This document shows, one piece after another, positions 1 to 6,101 of a stretch of DNA of 18,056 bases (its first letter is position 1; each line of letters starts with the position of its first letter). Made by a program: the position numbers and the translations under genes. Origin of the DNA: Sulfurospirillum sp964466465 (GTDB lineage Bacteria > Campylobacterota > Campylobacteria > Campylobacterales > Sulfurospirillaceae). The stretch lies in assembly GCA_964466465.1 (NCBI GenBank), contig CAYXNJ010000046.1, forward strand, positions 1 through 18,056, written 5' to 3'. Under the pieces are notes generated by a model, which saw only the letters and a list, made by a program, of their open reading frames with translations, was not told the DNA's origin and ran no database searches.

Positions 1-66
1 ATACGCATATTTTTTACCTTTTATTTAATCATTAGTTTTTGATTCTACACAAAATAAGCTTATATA

Positions 67-90
67 TAAAAAAAGTTTGAAAATTTCAAA
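67..90 (-). terminator. AT-rich hairpin plus T-tract after the DUF2442 gene
   Basis: Seen: a 7+1+7 inverted repeat at 76-90 (TTTGAAA / TTTCAAA), read on the minus strand and followed by a run of seven T. It lies about 30 bases past the DUF2442 stop codon. The stem has one G-C pair per arm and the loop must open to three or more bases, so it would be a weak intrinsic terminator. The rest of 1-118 is AT-rich and shows no gene. Confidence 0.35.
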
Positions 91-118
91 GAGTGTTTGA
101 GTTTTATATATTAATACT

Positions 119-361
119 TTACGAAGCTCTAAGGTCATGGTTTATTTTATAAGAGATGATGCCAATAAGAGAAATATCTTCATCGATTTGTTCAAAATGC
201 ACACCCACGCCATTGCCAATGAGGCGGTAGTTTAATAATTGTTCTTTTGTTGCATTTTTGATTTTTTTTGTATAGTCATAAGGAATACTTAGAACATCGC
301 TACTGTTTAAATAGACATAGATTTTATCACCAAAATCAAGTCTAGTGATTGAAGTATTCAT
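119..361 (-). CDS. DUF2442 family protein, probable partner (antitoxin-like) of DUF4160
   Basis: An 80-residue protein recognised as DUF2442 by its size, its N-terminal region holding the G-D-K-I-Y-V-Y-L motif, the central 'TKEQLLNYRLIGNGVGVHFEQ' type segment, and an acidic 'IDEDISL' end. DUF2442 proteins are small and are often found immediately downstream of DUF4160 proteins; computational surveys have proposed the pair as a type II toxin-antitoxin module, but the biochemical role is unsettled. The ATG at 361 is preceded by AGGAG at a spacing of 7. The start lies inside the end of the upstream DUF4160 gene (20-base overlap), so the two are translationally coupled. Which of the two would be the toxin is inferred, not seen. 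Confidence 0.8.
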   Translation of the reverse strand: MNTSITRLDFGDKIYVYLNSSDVLSIPYDYTKKIKNATKEQLLNYRLIGNGVGVHFEQIDEDISLIGIISYKINHDLRAS

Positions 362-575
362 TCCATGCTCCTATAAGTTCTTCTTGATGCGTACGTATAA
401 TACTGAGTATCTTTCGTTCTTCATTTTTGGTGAAATTTTGCTTAGTGGTTATGTGCAATGTTTCCAGTTCAACGCGCATATAGCCATCTCCCTTTTCAAT
501 ATGTATATGAATAGGCGTGTGTTCGTCGCTAAAAAAGAAAAATCTAAAACCGTCAATTTTAAAGACTGTAGGCAA
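342..575 (-). CDS. DUF4160 family protein with TTG start (toxin-like partner of DUF2442)
   Basis: The DUF4160 signature is clear: 'PTVFKIDGFRFFFFSDEH' followed by the His-rich 'TPIHIHIEK' segment. Family members normally begin M-P-T-V, and here the matching residue is encoded by TTG at 575, with GAGGAG (581-588 region) seven bases upstream, giving a 77-residue protein. An in-frame start further upstream at 614 would add 13 residues unlike the family and would lie upstream of the predicted TATAAT element at 600-605, so it is rejected. The conserved H-x-H-x-H-x-E suggests metal or nucleic-acid binding, but no activity is established. The gene is first in a two-gene unit with DUF2442. Confidence 0.8.
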   Translation of the reverse strand: MPTVFKIDGFRFFFFSDEHTPIHIHIEKGDGYMRVELETLHITTKQNFTKNEERKILSIIRTHQEELIGAWNEYFNH

Positions 576-599
576 AGCATTTCTCCTCAATGATAGGCT

Positions 600-605
600 A
601 TTATA
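600..605 (-). promoter_or_regulatory. Putative -10 element for the DUF4160/DUF2442 cassette
   Basis: TATAAT on the minus strand, preceded by GG. It would place transcription start near 593, about 18 bases ahead of the TTG start codon and just upstream of the AGGAG. The -35 region (around 623-628) is not convincing, which is common in Campylobacterota promoters. Confidence 0.5.
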
Positions 606-670
606 CCATCTCATTTCTTAGTTTTATGATGCTGTAAAAGGGGTGTGTTTATCGAAGATAGAAAAGTAGT

Positions 671-690
671 GAGGAGTTACCTAACTCCTC
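671..690. terminator. Perfect 9-bp hairpin after the hydrogenase operon
   Basis: GAGGAGTTA-CC-TAACTCCTC is a perfect inverted repeat (9+2+9) beginning 8 bases beyond the GltD-like stop codon. On the minus strand it is followed by ACTACTTTTC, a weak T-rich tail, so it most likely ends or stabilises the 3' end of the hydrogenase operon transcript. It also separates that operon from the DUF4160 cassette, which has its own -10 element. Confidence 0.6.
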
Positions 691-697
691 CTTTGAT

Positions 698-2122
698 TTA
701 CATATAGAGTCTTTGATCTTCCAAAATGCCCAGTTTTCTAGCTATCGCAACAGCGGCGGTTCTGCCATCCAGTGCTGCATTGACAACAAGGTTTGCTCCT
801 CTGACCACATCACCCCCTGCGAAGATGAATGGATGGGTTGTTTCTTGATTGCCATCGACCACGAGGGTATTGGAGCGACCAACGGAGAGTCCTAACTCTT
901 CGTAAAAGTCAAAGCGTTTTGCTTCAAAGCCAAGGGCTAGGATGACGCTATCAGCAGGGATGGTGCGAAGTGTCTCTGGTTTGGTTTGCAATGAGCGGTT
1001 GGCGTCCATGTAGGTTTCTACGATTTCCAGTCCTACGACTTGATTTTCTGCATTGACCACGGCTTTTTTAGGGATGTGGTTGAAGAGAAATTGCACGCCT
1101 TCTTCTTTGGCATTGACCACTTCAGCAGGGCTTCCTGGCATGCTTTTTTCATCACGTCTATAAACACAGGTCACACTTTTGGCTTTATGGCGAATGGCGG
1201 TACGAAGGGCATCCATCGCTGAGTCACCTCCACCGATAACCACAACGTGTTTGTTTTGTAAGATGGATTTTTGAAGCTCATGGTCTAAAAGATTTTTTTG
1301 TGTTTGGGTGAGCAGTTCCATGACTTGATGAATCCCTTTGGCATCTTCATTTTCCATGCCAGCGGTTCTGCCTTGTGGAACACCTAAGCCTAAAAAGATG
1401 GCATCGTATTTGTCTTGGAGTTCAGCGATGCTGATGTCTTTGCCCACTTCTGTGTTGAGATGCACTTTTAGGCCTGCTTGTTTCATCCACTCAAGGCGTC
1501 GTAAAATGACATGTTTTGGAAGCTTGAAGTTAGGAATACCATACATCAAAAGCCCGCCCACACGGTTCTCTCGCTCATACAAATCCACATCGATGTTAGA
1601 GCGAAGCAAGAAGGTCGCACAGCTTAGTCCCGCAGGACCGCTTCCTACAACGGCTACTTTAAACTTACGCTCTTTGGAAGAACCATAGTGAGGCACCGCA
1701 CCATTTTCGATGGCTTTTTCATTAAGAAAGACTTCAACATTACCGATGGAAACGGCATGATACTCTGTTTTTTCTAAGGTACAAGAGCTTTCACAAAGCC
1801 CTATTTTAGGGCATACACGACCAAGAATTTCTGGAAAAGGGGAGCGAGCATTGGAGAGTTCAAACGCGCTCATAGACTCATTTTCACCGCTGGCCTTGAG
1901 CCACCTTGGTATGTTATTGTTCAGAGGGCAGCCTGTACGGCAAAATTTAAACTCACTTTGTAAGCCCCGAAGTAGGTCAATCGGGCATTGTAAACAACGG
2001 CTAGCCTGTGCTTTAGCTTCATGTTCTTCGTAATTATGATAAATCGGGTAATAGTCTTGTTTGCGCTCTTCTGCTGGGCGTTTTTTCGGATAAGCTTTGG
2101 CGATTGTTTTATACTCTCTCAT
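698..2122 (-). CDS. GltD-like FAD/NAD(P)H-dependent oxidoreductase (glutamate synthase small-subunit family), hydrogenase-associated
   Basis: A 474-residue protein of the GltD/NfnB/AegA-C-terminal family, which moves electrons between NAD(P)H and Fe-S partners through FAD. Seen, numbering from the ATG at 2122: an N-terminal Fe-S domain with C43, C46, C61, C65 and C104, C110, C114; an FAD-binding GSGPAG (about 160-165); the 'GGLLMYGIPNFKLPK' block; a second nucleotide fold with GGGDSA (about 297-302) and the R-R pair (322-323) typical of NADPH selectivity; and the C-terminal 'FAGGD' with 'GRTAA'. ATG 2122 is chosen because GAGGA lies 5 bases upstream; TTG at 2134 is also possible. It overlaps hypA by 14 bases and is the last gene of the hydrogenase operon. 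No large GltB partner is present, so a role in glutamate synthesis is unlikely; NAD(P)H exchange with the hydrogenase ferredoxins is inferred. There are about ten extra residues between C46 and C61 compared with usual GltD. Confidence 0.85.
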   Translation of the reverse strand: MREYKTIAKAYPKKRPAEERKQDYYPIYHNYEEHEAKAQASRCLQCPIDLLRGLQSEFKFCRTGCPLNNNIPRWLKASGENESMSAFELSNARSPFPEILGRVCPKIGLCESSCTLEKTEYHAVSIGNVEVFLNEKAIENGAVPHYGSSKERKFKVAVVGSGPAGLSCATFLLRSNIDVDLYERENRVGGLLMYGIPNFKLPKHVILRRLEWMKQAGLKVHLNTEVGKDISIAELQDKYDAIFLGLGVPQGRTAGMENEDAKGIHQVMELLTQTQKNLLDHELQKSILQNKHVVVIGGGDSAMDALRTAIRHKAKSVTCVYRRDEKSMPGSPAEVVNAKEEGVQFLFNHIPKKAVVNAENQVVGLEIVETYMDANRSLQTKPETLRTIPADSVILALGFEAKRFDFYEELGLSVGRSNTLVVDGNQETTHPFIFAGGDVVRGANLVVNAALDGRTAAVAIARKLGILEDQRLYM

Positions 2123-2471
2123 CTTCTTCCTCAATGATTTCTATACTTTTAACATCTAGCTCTTTCCCACCTATCATTGTGACATCATCACTTTGGCAGT
2201 GCGGACAGATAAAGTGATTATCGCAAATCACACTTTGTGTTTGGCATGAGGCACACACGATGCGTACATCACACATCTCAAGGATAAGCGTCGCTTCTTC
2301 ACATAAGGTCTCTTCTTTAAACACATCGAAACACTGTTTTAAAAAGTGTGGTTCGATGCCGCTGAGTCTTCCAATGCGCACCTCAAGCGACTTGATCGCT
2401 TTGGCGTGATGTTTGCGTGCTTCTTTATCGCACACATCAATCAACGAGGCAACAATGGAGTACTCGTGCAT
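2109..2471 (-). CDS. hypA: HypA, hydrogenase nickel-insertion metallochaperone
   Basis: A 120-residue protein starting MHEYSIV, the hallmark of HypA/HybF, in which the N-terminal amine and H2 contribute to nickel binding. A structural zinc site is visible as C73-x2-C76 and C89-x2-C92. HypA works with HypB to deliver Ni to the large-subunit precursor of [NiFe]-hydrogenases. Its start codon shares one base with the stop of the upstream ferredoxin (TAATG), so it is translationally coupled to the hydrogenase structural genes. The acidic tail (EEEDE) overlaps the start of the GltD-like gene. No other hyp gene is in the window, so HypB-F must be encoded elsewhere. Confidence 0.95.
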   Translation of the reverse strand: MHEYSIVASLIDVCDKEARKHHAKAIKSLEVRIGRLSGIEPHFLKQCFDVFKEETLCEEATLILEMCDVRIVCASCQTQSVICDNHFICPHCQSDDVTMIGGKELDVKSIEIIEEEDERV

Positions 2472-2944
2472 TAGATTCTACTTGCCATCAACGCTTCAAA
2501 CGTTTCATAATCCACTACACGAATGGCATCGGTCGTGCAGACTCTCACGCACGAAGGTCCTGTGGGTAGGTTTGAACAGAGATTGCATTTTTGTGCGATC
2601 ATACGACCTTCTTTAGGGTTAAGCGTTACCGCACCGTATGGGCAGACAAATGTACAGCAACCGCAGCCTACACAGGCTTTTTCATTGAGACGGATAAAAT
2701 CGCCCACTTTTTCAATGACACCATGAGGGCATACTGCCATACACGAGGCATCTTCACAGTGCATACACTGAAGCGGTGATGTTTTTTGTCCTTTTTTTAC
2801 CACACGATTTCGTGATATAAGCGGAAGTTTTGTGACATACGCTTCCTCAAAACTAATGCCTGCATTTGCCGCGGCACAGGCAAGCTCGCAACTGAGACAT
2901 CCGACACATTTTGTGCTATCTGCAACTATAAAACGATGTCTCAT
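2471..2944 (-). CDS. Four-cluster [4Fe-4S] electron-transfer protein, CooF/HycB/HydN family
   Basis: A 157-residue cytoplasmic polyferredoxin with sixteen cysteines in four groups: C13, 16, 19, 23; C60, 63, 68, 72; C91, 94, 97, 101; C120, 123, 132, 136. This is the pattern of HycB/HydN/CooF and DmsB-type subunits that carry four [4Fe-4S] clusters. In this family HycB links formate dehydrogenase to the hydrogenase and CooF links CO dehydrogenase to CooH. Neither a formate nor a CO dehydrogenase is present here; the nearest redox partner in the operon is the GltD-like protein, and the two together match the two halves of E. coli AegA. The start is 1 base after the stop of the large-subunit gene. 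No signal peptide or membrane segment is seen. Confidence 0.85.
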   Translation of the reverse strand: MRHRFIVADSTKCVGCLSCELACAAANAGISFEEAYVTKLPLISRNRVVKKGQKTSPLQCMHCEDASCMAVCPHGVIEKVGDFIRLNEKACVGCGCCTFVCPYGAVTLNPKEGRMIAQKCNLCSNLPTGPSCVRVCTTDAIRVVDYETFEALMASRI

Positions 2945-2945
2945 G

Positions 2946-4034
2946 TTAACGCTCGGTACAAGAGATACAAGGATCGATGCTGTTGAAAATCAGCGCAACG
3001 TCCTCGATAGAATTTTGTGGCATCATCACTTTTAGGGCTTCCCAGTTCATATAGGTAGGAACACGCCATTTCATACGCTCAGGTTTGCGTGTACCATTGC
3101 TTTTGAGGTAATACACTAGCTCCCCACGAGGTGCTTCGGTGCGTGAGGTCGCTTCACCTTCTGGTAAGAGTGTCTTGATCGGCAATGTTACGTCACCAGA
3201 AGGTAAAGCATCTACGGTTTGATGTAAAAGTTTCATAGACTCTAAGATTTCATACAAGCGAACAAGTGCTCGCGAGAGTACGTCGCCACCATCTTTAAGA
3301 ACCACATCAAATGAAAGTTGGTTGTACGCGGCGTAAGGTGCTTTTTTTCTTACGTCGTTGTTCACACCGCTCGCACGGGCTACTGGTCCAACAACGCCCA
3401 ATTTTAGGGCATCTTCATGACTTAGGTAGCCTACACCTTTAAGACGGTTGATGAGTGTTTCATCGCTCTCAAAACGCTCAATAAACGCCTCAATTTTACC
3501 TTTAGTGTCATTCAATGTTTTTTTGATGTGATCGCACAGTTCAGGTGTTAAGTCAAATTTTACGCCACCGATGGTATTGGCACTTAAGTCCATACGGTTG
3601 CCCCAGATAAGCTCTTTGAGGTCTTGGAAAATTTCACGTGTTTCTAAAAAATCCGTCATCAGCACGTTGTTGTGAATGAGATGGCTTAGCATACCTAAGT
3701 TAAATAAATGGCTTGCGATGCGTTTGACTTCATCGGCAACCACGCGTAAGTAAAGGGCACGCTCAGGCAAGCTCAGTCCTGCGATTTTCTCCACCGCCAT
3801 ACAGTAGGTAAAGGGGTGATTGTTAGAACAAAGCGCACACACCTTTTCGGTGATGATAAGGTTTTGTAAAAAGTTTCTTTGAAGCACGATAGACTCGATA
3901 CCACGATGCACAAAACCGTTAATCATATCCACACTTTTGATGGTTTTACCATCATCATTGGGTTCGATTTTAAAATAGACTGGCTCTTCAAGGGCAACGT
4001 CAAAAGGTCCTAAAATAAGTTGTGTTTTATCCAT
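2946..4034 (-). CDS. cooH: [NiFe]-hydrogenase large (catalytic) subunit, group 4, CooH/EchE/HyfG-like
   Basis: A 362-residue protein from ATG 4034, which has an ideal AGGAGG six bases upstream; an in-frame start at 4079 would add 15 unrelated residues and overlap the previous gene deeply. Seen: the 'HRGIE' element (E47), N-terminal nickel motif C66-A-L-C69 followed by S-N-N-H-P-F, the 'EAPRGE' motif, and C-terminal D-P-C356-x2-C359-T-E-R as the last residues. The two CxxC pairs bind the Ni-Fe centre that makes or consumes H2. There is no extension after the last motif, so no maturation protease cleavage should be needed, as known for CooH. Length matches CooH (about 360) rather than HycE/HyfG (about 550, a fusion with the NuoC-like part). 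It overlaps the preceding gene by 8 bases. Confidence 0.93.
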   Translation of the reverse strand: MDKTQLILGPFDVALEEPVYFKIEPNDDGKTIKSVDMINGFVHRGIESIVLQRNFLQNLIITEKVCALCSNNHPFTYCMAVEKIAGLSLPERALYLRVVADEVKRIASHLFNLGMLSHLIHNNVLMTDFLETREIFQDLKELIWGNRMDLSANTIGGVKFDLTPELCDHIKKTLNDTKGKIEAFIERFESDETLINRLKGVGYLSHEDALKLGVVGPVARASGVNNDVRKKAPYAAYNQLSFDVVLKDGGDVLSRALVRLYEILESMKLLHQTVDALPSGDVTLPIKTLLPEGEATSRTEAPRGELVYYLKSNGTRKPERMKWRVPTYMNWEALKVMMPQNSIEDVALIFNSIDPCISCTER

Positions 4035-4521
4035 AAATGACCTCCTTTTGTGCCTTAATACGACTCCATAATGTCTCATTGATTTTGCCGCTCATCATGG
4101 AGGAGAGGGTGTAGTACTCTTTGAGCACCTCTTCTTTGATGGCATCATCGATGAAAAGACGTTTTGGATTAGGGTGGTTTTCAAGTGCAATGCCATAAAG
4201 CTCACTCAGTTCTCGCTCTGTCCAATCGGCACTTTTAAAGAAAGGTGTGATGGAAGGAACGCTTTTATCATCCACAAAGAGCGTAATGTTCAGCATAACG
4301 CCATTAACATCAAAGTGATAGACGATGTTATGACCTTTATCATGTACATACGCGGTTATCATGCACACACGTGCGTTCATGCCTTGTAACAGTTCGGCAA
4401 GTTGTACAAGAAGTTCTTTATCGCTTAGTTCGCACCAAAGACTATCAAGATGGGCTGAAATGTGACACGAGAGCGGTAGCGCCTTACACGCATCATTGAG
4501 TTTTGTTTGTAATGCTTTCAT
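4027..4521 (-). CDS. cooU: NuoC-like (30 kDa family) hydrogenase subunit, CooU-like
   Basis: A 164-residue protein whose C-terminal half holds the 30-kDa complex I subunit signature: 'DWTERELSELYGI' followed by 'HPNPKRLFID'. In group 4 hydrogenases this protein stands next to the large subunit; in HycE and HyfG it is fused to its N terminus. Here the two are separate, as in CooU/CooH and EchD/EchE. The ATG at 4521 is chosen because it follows the ferredoxin stop codon by one base; a GTG at 4617 would give 32 extra residues overlapping the ferredoxin gene in another frame and is unlikely. It has no cysteine cluster and is structural. Confidence 0.85.
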   Translation of the reverse strand: MKALQTKLNDACKALPLSCHISAHLDSLWCELSDKELLVQLAELLQGMNARVCMITAYVHDKGHNIVYHFDVNGVMLNITLFVDDKSVPSITPFFKSADWTERELSELYGIALENHPNPKRLFIDDAIKEEVLKEYYTLSSMMSGKINETLWSRIKAQKEVIYG

Positions 4522-4522
4522 C

Positions 4523-4948
4523 TTAAAGGGCTCTCTTTTCAAAAGTATAGTCACGTCTGCATTTTGGGCAGAGATCAAACAATGCACGCAACTTTTCATC
4601 GACTTGTTTAAAACCACGCTCCAAGAGGGTCTGTGGAATATGTGTCATGTTTTCACCGCACTGTGCACATTGGGTATAGTGAACGACATTGGCGGTGACA
4701 TGCGTGTATTTTTCATGTTGGGGCGTTGCCTTAGCAGGTGAGGTGCTAAGAGCAATTGCTCCTGTTGGGCAAAAGTAGGTGCAGTTACCGCACAAAGTAC
4801 AGGTGTTATGCCAGATGATAAAGTCGTGAAATTGCTGAGGCTGTGTACAGGTGATGCTGATGGCATTAGCTGGGCAGACAAACGCACAGGTTTTACAGAC
4901 AACACACTGTTCACTGTTAAATGTGATTTGACCTTTATAGGTACTCAT
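4523..4948 (-). CDS. cooX: 2x[4Fe-4S] ferredoxin subunit of group 4 hydrogenase, CooX/HyfH (NuoI)-like
   Basis: A 141-residue protein with two classical clusters, C15-x2-C-x2-C-x3-C25-P and C50-x2-C-x2-C-x3-C60-P, the NuoI/HycF/CooX arrangement passing electrons to the proximal cluster of the small subunit. The C-terminal third carries two further CxxC pairs (C94/C97 and C127/C130) that could form a mononuclear rubredoxin-like iron or zinc site, as in HycF/HyfH. Start at 4948 is supported by AAGGAG 5 bases upstream and by an ATGA overlap with the small-subunit stop codon. An upstream start at 4969 lacks this support. Confidence 0.87.
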   Translation of the reverse strand: MSTYKGQITFNSEQCVVCKTCAFVCPANAISITCTQPQQFHDFIIWHNTCTLCGNCTYFCPTGAIALSTSPAKATPQHEKYTHVTANVVHYTQCAQCGENMTHIPQTLLERGFKQVDEKLRALFDLCPKCRRDYTFEKRAL

Positions 4949-5358
4949 GCGTTCTCCTTTGCTTTCCAAAGAGCACAGGCTTGCAAAAGCCCATCGACAA
5001 TACTTTTCGGACTTGGAGGGCAGCCTGCGACGTTAACATCAACATTGACCAGACGATCTAAGGGACCTTCTATGGAGTAACTGTCCCTAAAAACACCACA
5101 ACTAATGGGGCAAATACCTAAAGCGACCACGACCTTTTTGTGAGGTAGGCGTTTAAGTGTTGCTTCAACATAGGGCTTTGAACGTGTGGTGATAGAACCA
5201 GTGACTAAAACGATATTGGCAATCTCTGGATCATTGGTGTAGGTGCAGTTGAGGGTGTCAAAGCCAAATTTTGGGACTAAAACTGTAGAGAGAAGTTCGA
5301 CGTCACAGCCGTTACAGGAGCCTGCATTGATGCGATAAACGTTTATGTTATCTACCAT
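4945..5358 (-). CDS. cooL: [NiFe]-hydrogenase small subunit, NuoB/CooL/HyfI-like
   Basis: A 137-residue protein of the NuoB/PSST family carrying only the proximal [4Fe-4S] cluster: C15-N-G-C18-D-V-E, 'ALGIC83' and 'VAGC113PPSP'. It lacks the twin-arginine signal and the medial/distal cluster domain of uptake hydrogenases, so it is cytoplasmic and group 4. C87 is an extra cysteine close to the cluster ligands. The gene is the first of the operon: AAGAGA precedes the ATG, and the next gene upstream runs in the opposite direction. CooM- and CooK-like ion-pump genes, which precede cooL in Rhodospirillum rubrum, are absent here. Confidence 0.92.
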   Translation of the reverse strand: MVDNINVYRINAGSCNGCDVELLSTVLVPKFGFDTLNCTYTNDPEIANIVLVTGSITTRSKPYVEATLKRLPHKKVVVALGICPISCGVFRDSYSIEGPLDRLVNVDVNVAGCPPSPKSIVDGLLQACALWKAKENA

Positions 5359-5417
5359 AAAGAATCTCTTTAGTAAAAAAGATTAATTAAACCAATAAAG
5401 ATTGATTTAAAGTTGGT

Positions 5418-5423
5418 ATTGTA
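5418..5423 (-). promoter_or_regulatory. Putative -10 element of the hydrogenase operon
   Basis: TACAAT on the minus strand, predicting transcription start near 5411 and a leader of about 50 bases before the cooL-like ATG. The -35 position (about 5441-5446) has no good consensus and is covered by the palindromes at 5430-5448, which suggests an activator- or repressor-controlled promoter. Confidence 0.4.
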
Positions 5424-5429
5424 ACACAA

Positions 5430-5448
5430 TTATCAGTGATAACATCAC
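5430..5448. promoter_or_regulatory. Overlapping palindromes, candidate operator between hydrogenase operon and HD gene
   Basis: Two overlapping inverted repeats: TTATCA-g-TGATAA (5430-5442, perfect 6+1+6) and GTGAT-aac-ATCAC (5436-5448, perfect 5+3+5). They sit just upstream of the minus-strand -10 and about 45 bases upstream of the plus-strand TACAAT (5492-5497) that could serve the HD gene. The half-site resembles FNR/CRP-type half-sites, but the spacing (3 bases rather than 4 or 6) does not match either, so no regulator is named. Confidence 0.4.
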
Positions 5449-5525
5449 AAAAAATAGAATTTTTTTGAAAAGAATTTCAGATACAACGCAGTACAATTTT
5501 TCCATTAATGATGGAAAGGATAAAA

Positions 5526-6101
5526 ATGCCAAAAAGAGAAGAGGCCTTTGCATTACTGAAAGCTTATAACGGTGATGCTCTTGTGACACATGGGTTAGCG
5601 GTTGAGGGAACGATGCGCTATATGGCGCGAAAAATTGGCGAAGATGAAGAAATTTGGGGCATTGTTGGTCTTTTACACGATTTGGATTATGAAAAATTTC
5701 CTGAACAACATTGTCATAAAACAGCAGAAATTCTACGAGAGAAGGGGTATAGCGAAGAGATTATCCGCGCGATTATGTCGCATGGATGGGGCATTTGCAC
5801 CGATGTAGAGCCTCAAAGCACAATGGAAAAAACGCTTTATGCGGTGGATGAACTCACAGGACTCATTACCGCGAGTGCTTTGGTGCGTCCAAGTCGCTCA
5901 GTTATGGACTTAGAGCTTTCATCTGCCAAGAAGAAATATAAAGACAAGGCGTTTGCCGCTGGAGCAAGTAGAGAAGTTATTCAAAAGGGTGCTGATATCC
6001 TAGGCGTTGGCATTGATGAGCTTATTGTCGATGTGATAGCAGCGATGCGGGAAATCGCGCCAAGTCTTGGGCTTGAGATGAAAGAAAGGGCTACGTTATG
6101 A
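5526..6101 (+). CDS. HD-superfamily hydrolase (COG2316-like)
   Basis: A 191-residue protein with the HD metal-binding pattern: H22, the pair H51-D52 in 'LLHDLDYE', H86 in 'SHGWG' and D108 in 'VDEL'. Proteins of this family are predicted phosphohydrolases acting on nucleotides or phosphorylated small molecules; the substrate is unknown. ATG 5526 is chosen over 5508 because AAAGGA ends 5 bases before it. A TACAAT at 5492-5497 could be the -10. Its last codons overlap the next gene (ATGA), so the two are coupled. No membrane segment is seen. Confidence 0.8.
   Translation: MPKREEAFALLKAYNGDALVTHGLAVEGTMRYMARKIGEDEEIWGIVGLLHDLDYEKFPEQHCHKTAEILREKGYSEEIIRAIMSHGWGICTDVEPQSTMEKTLYAVDELTGLITASALVRPSRSVMDLELSSAKKKYKDKAFAAGASREVIQKGADILGVGIDELIVDVIAAMREIAPSLGLEMKERATL

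Noticed and set aside
698..2122. Assignment as glutamate synthase small subunit (gltD)
   Set aside because: No gltB is adjacent, and the gene is the tail of a hydrogenase operon; the family is certain but the glutamate role is not supported.
5407..5589. 60-residue hydrophobic minus-strand ORF between the hydrogenase and HD genes
   Set aside because: It covers the promoter region and the start of the HD gene, has low-complexity AT-derived content and no supporting ribosome-binding site.
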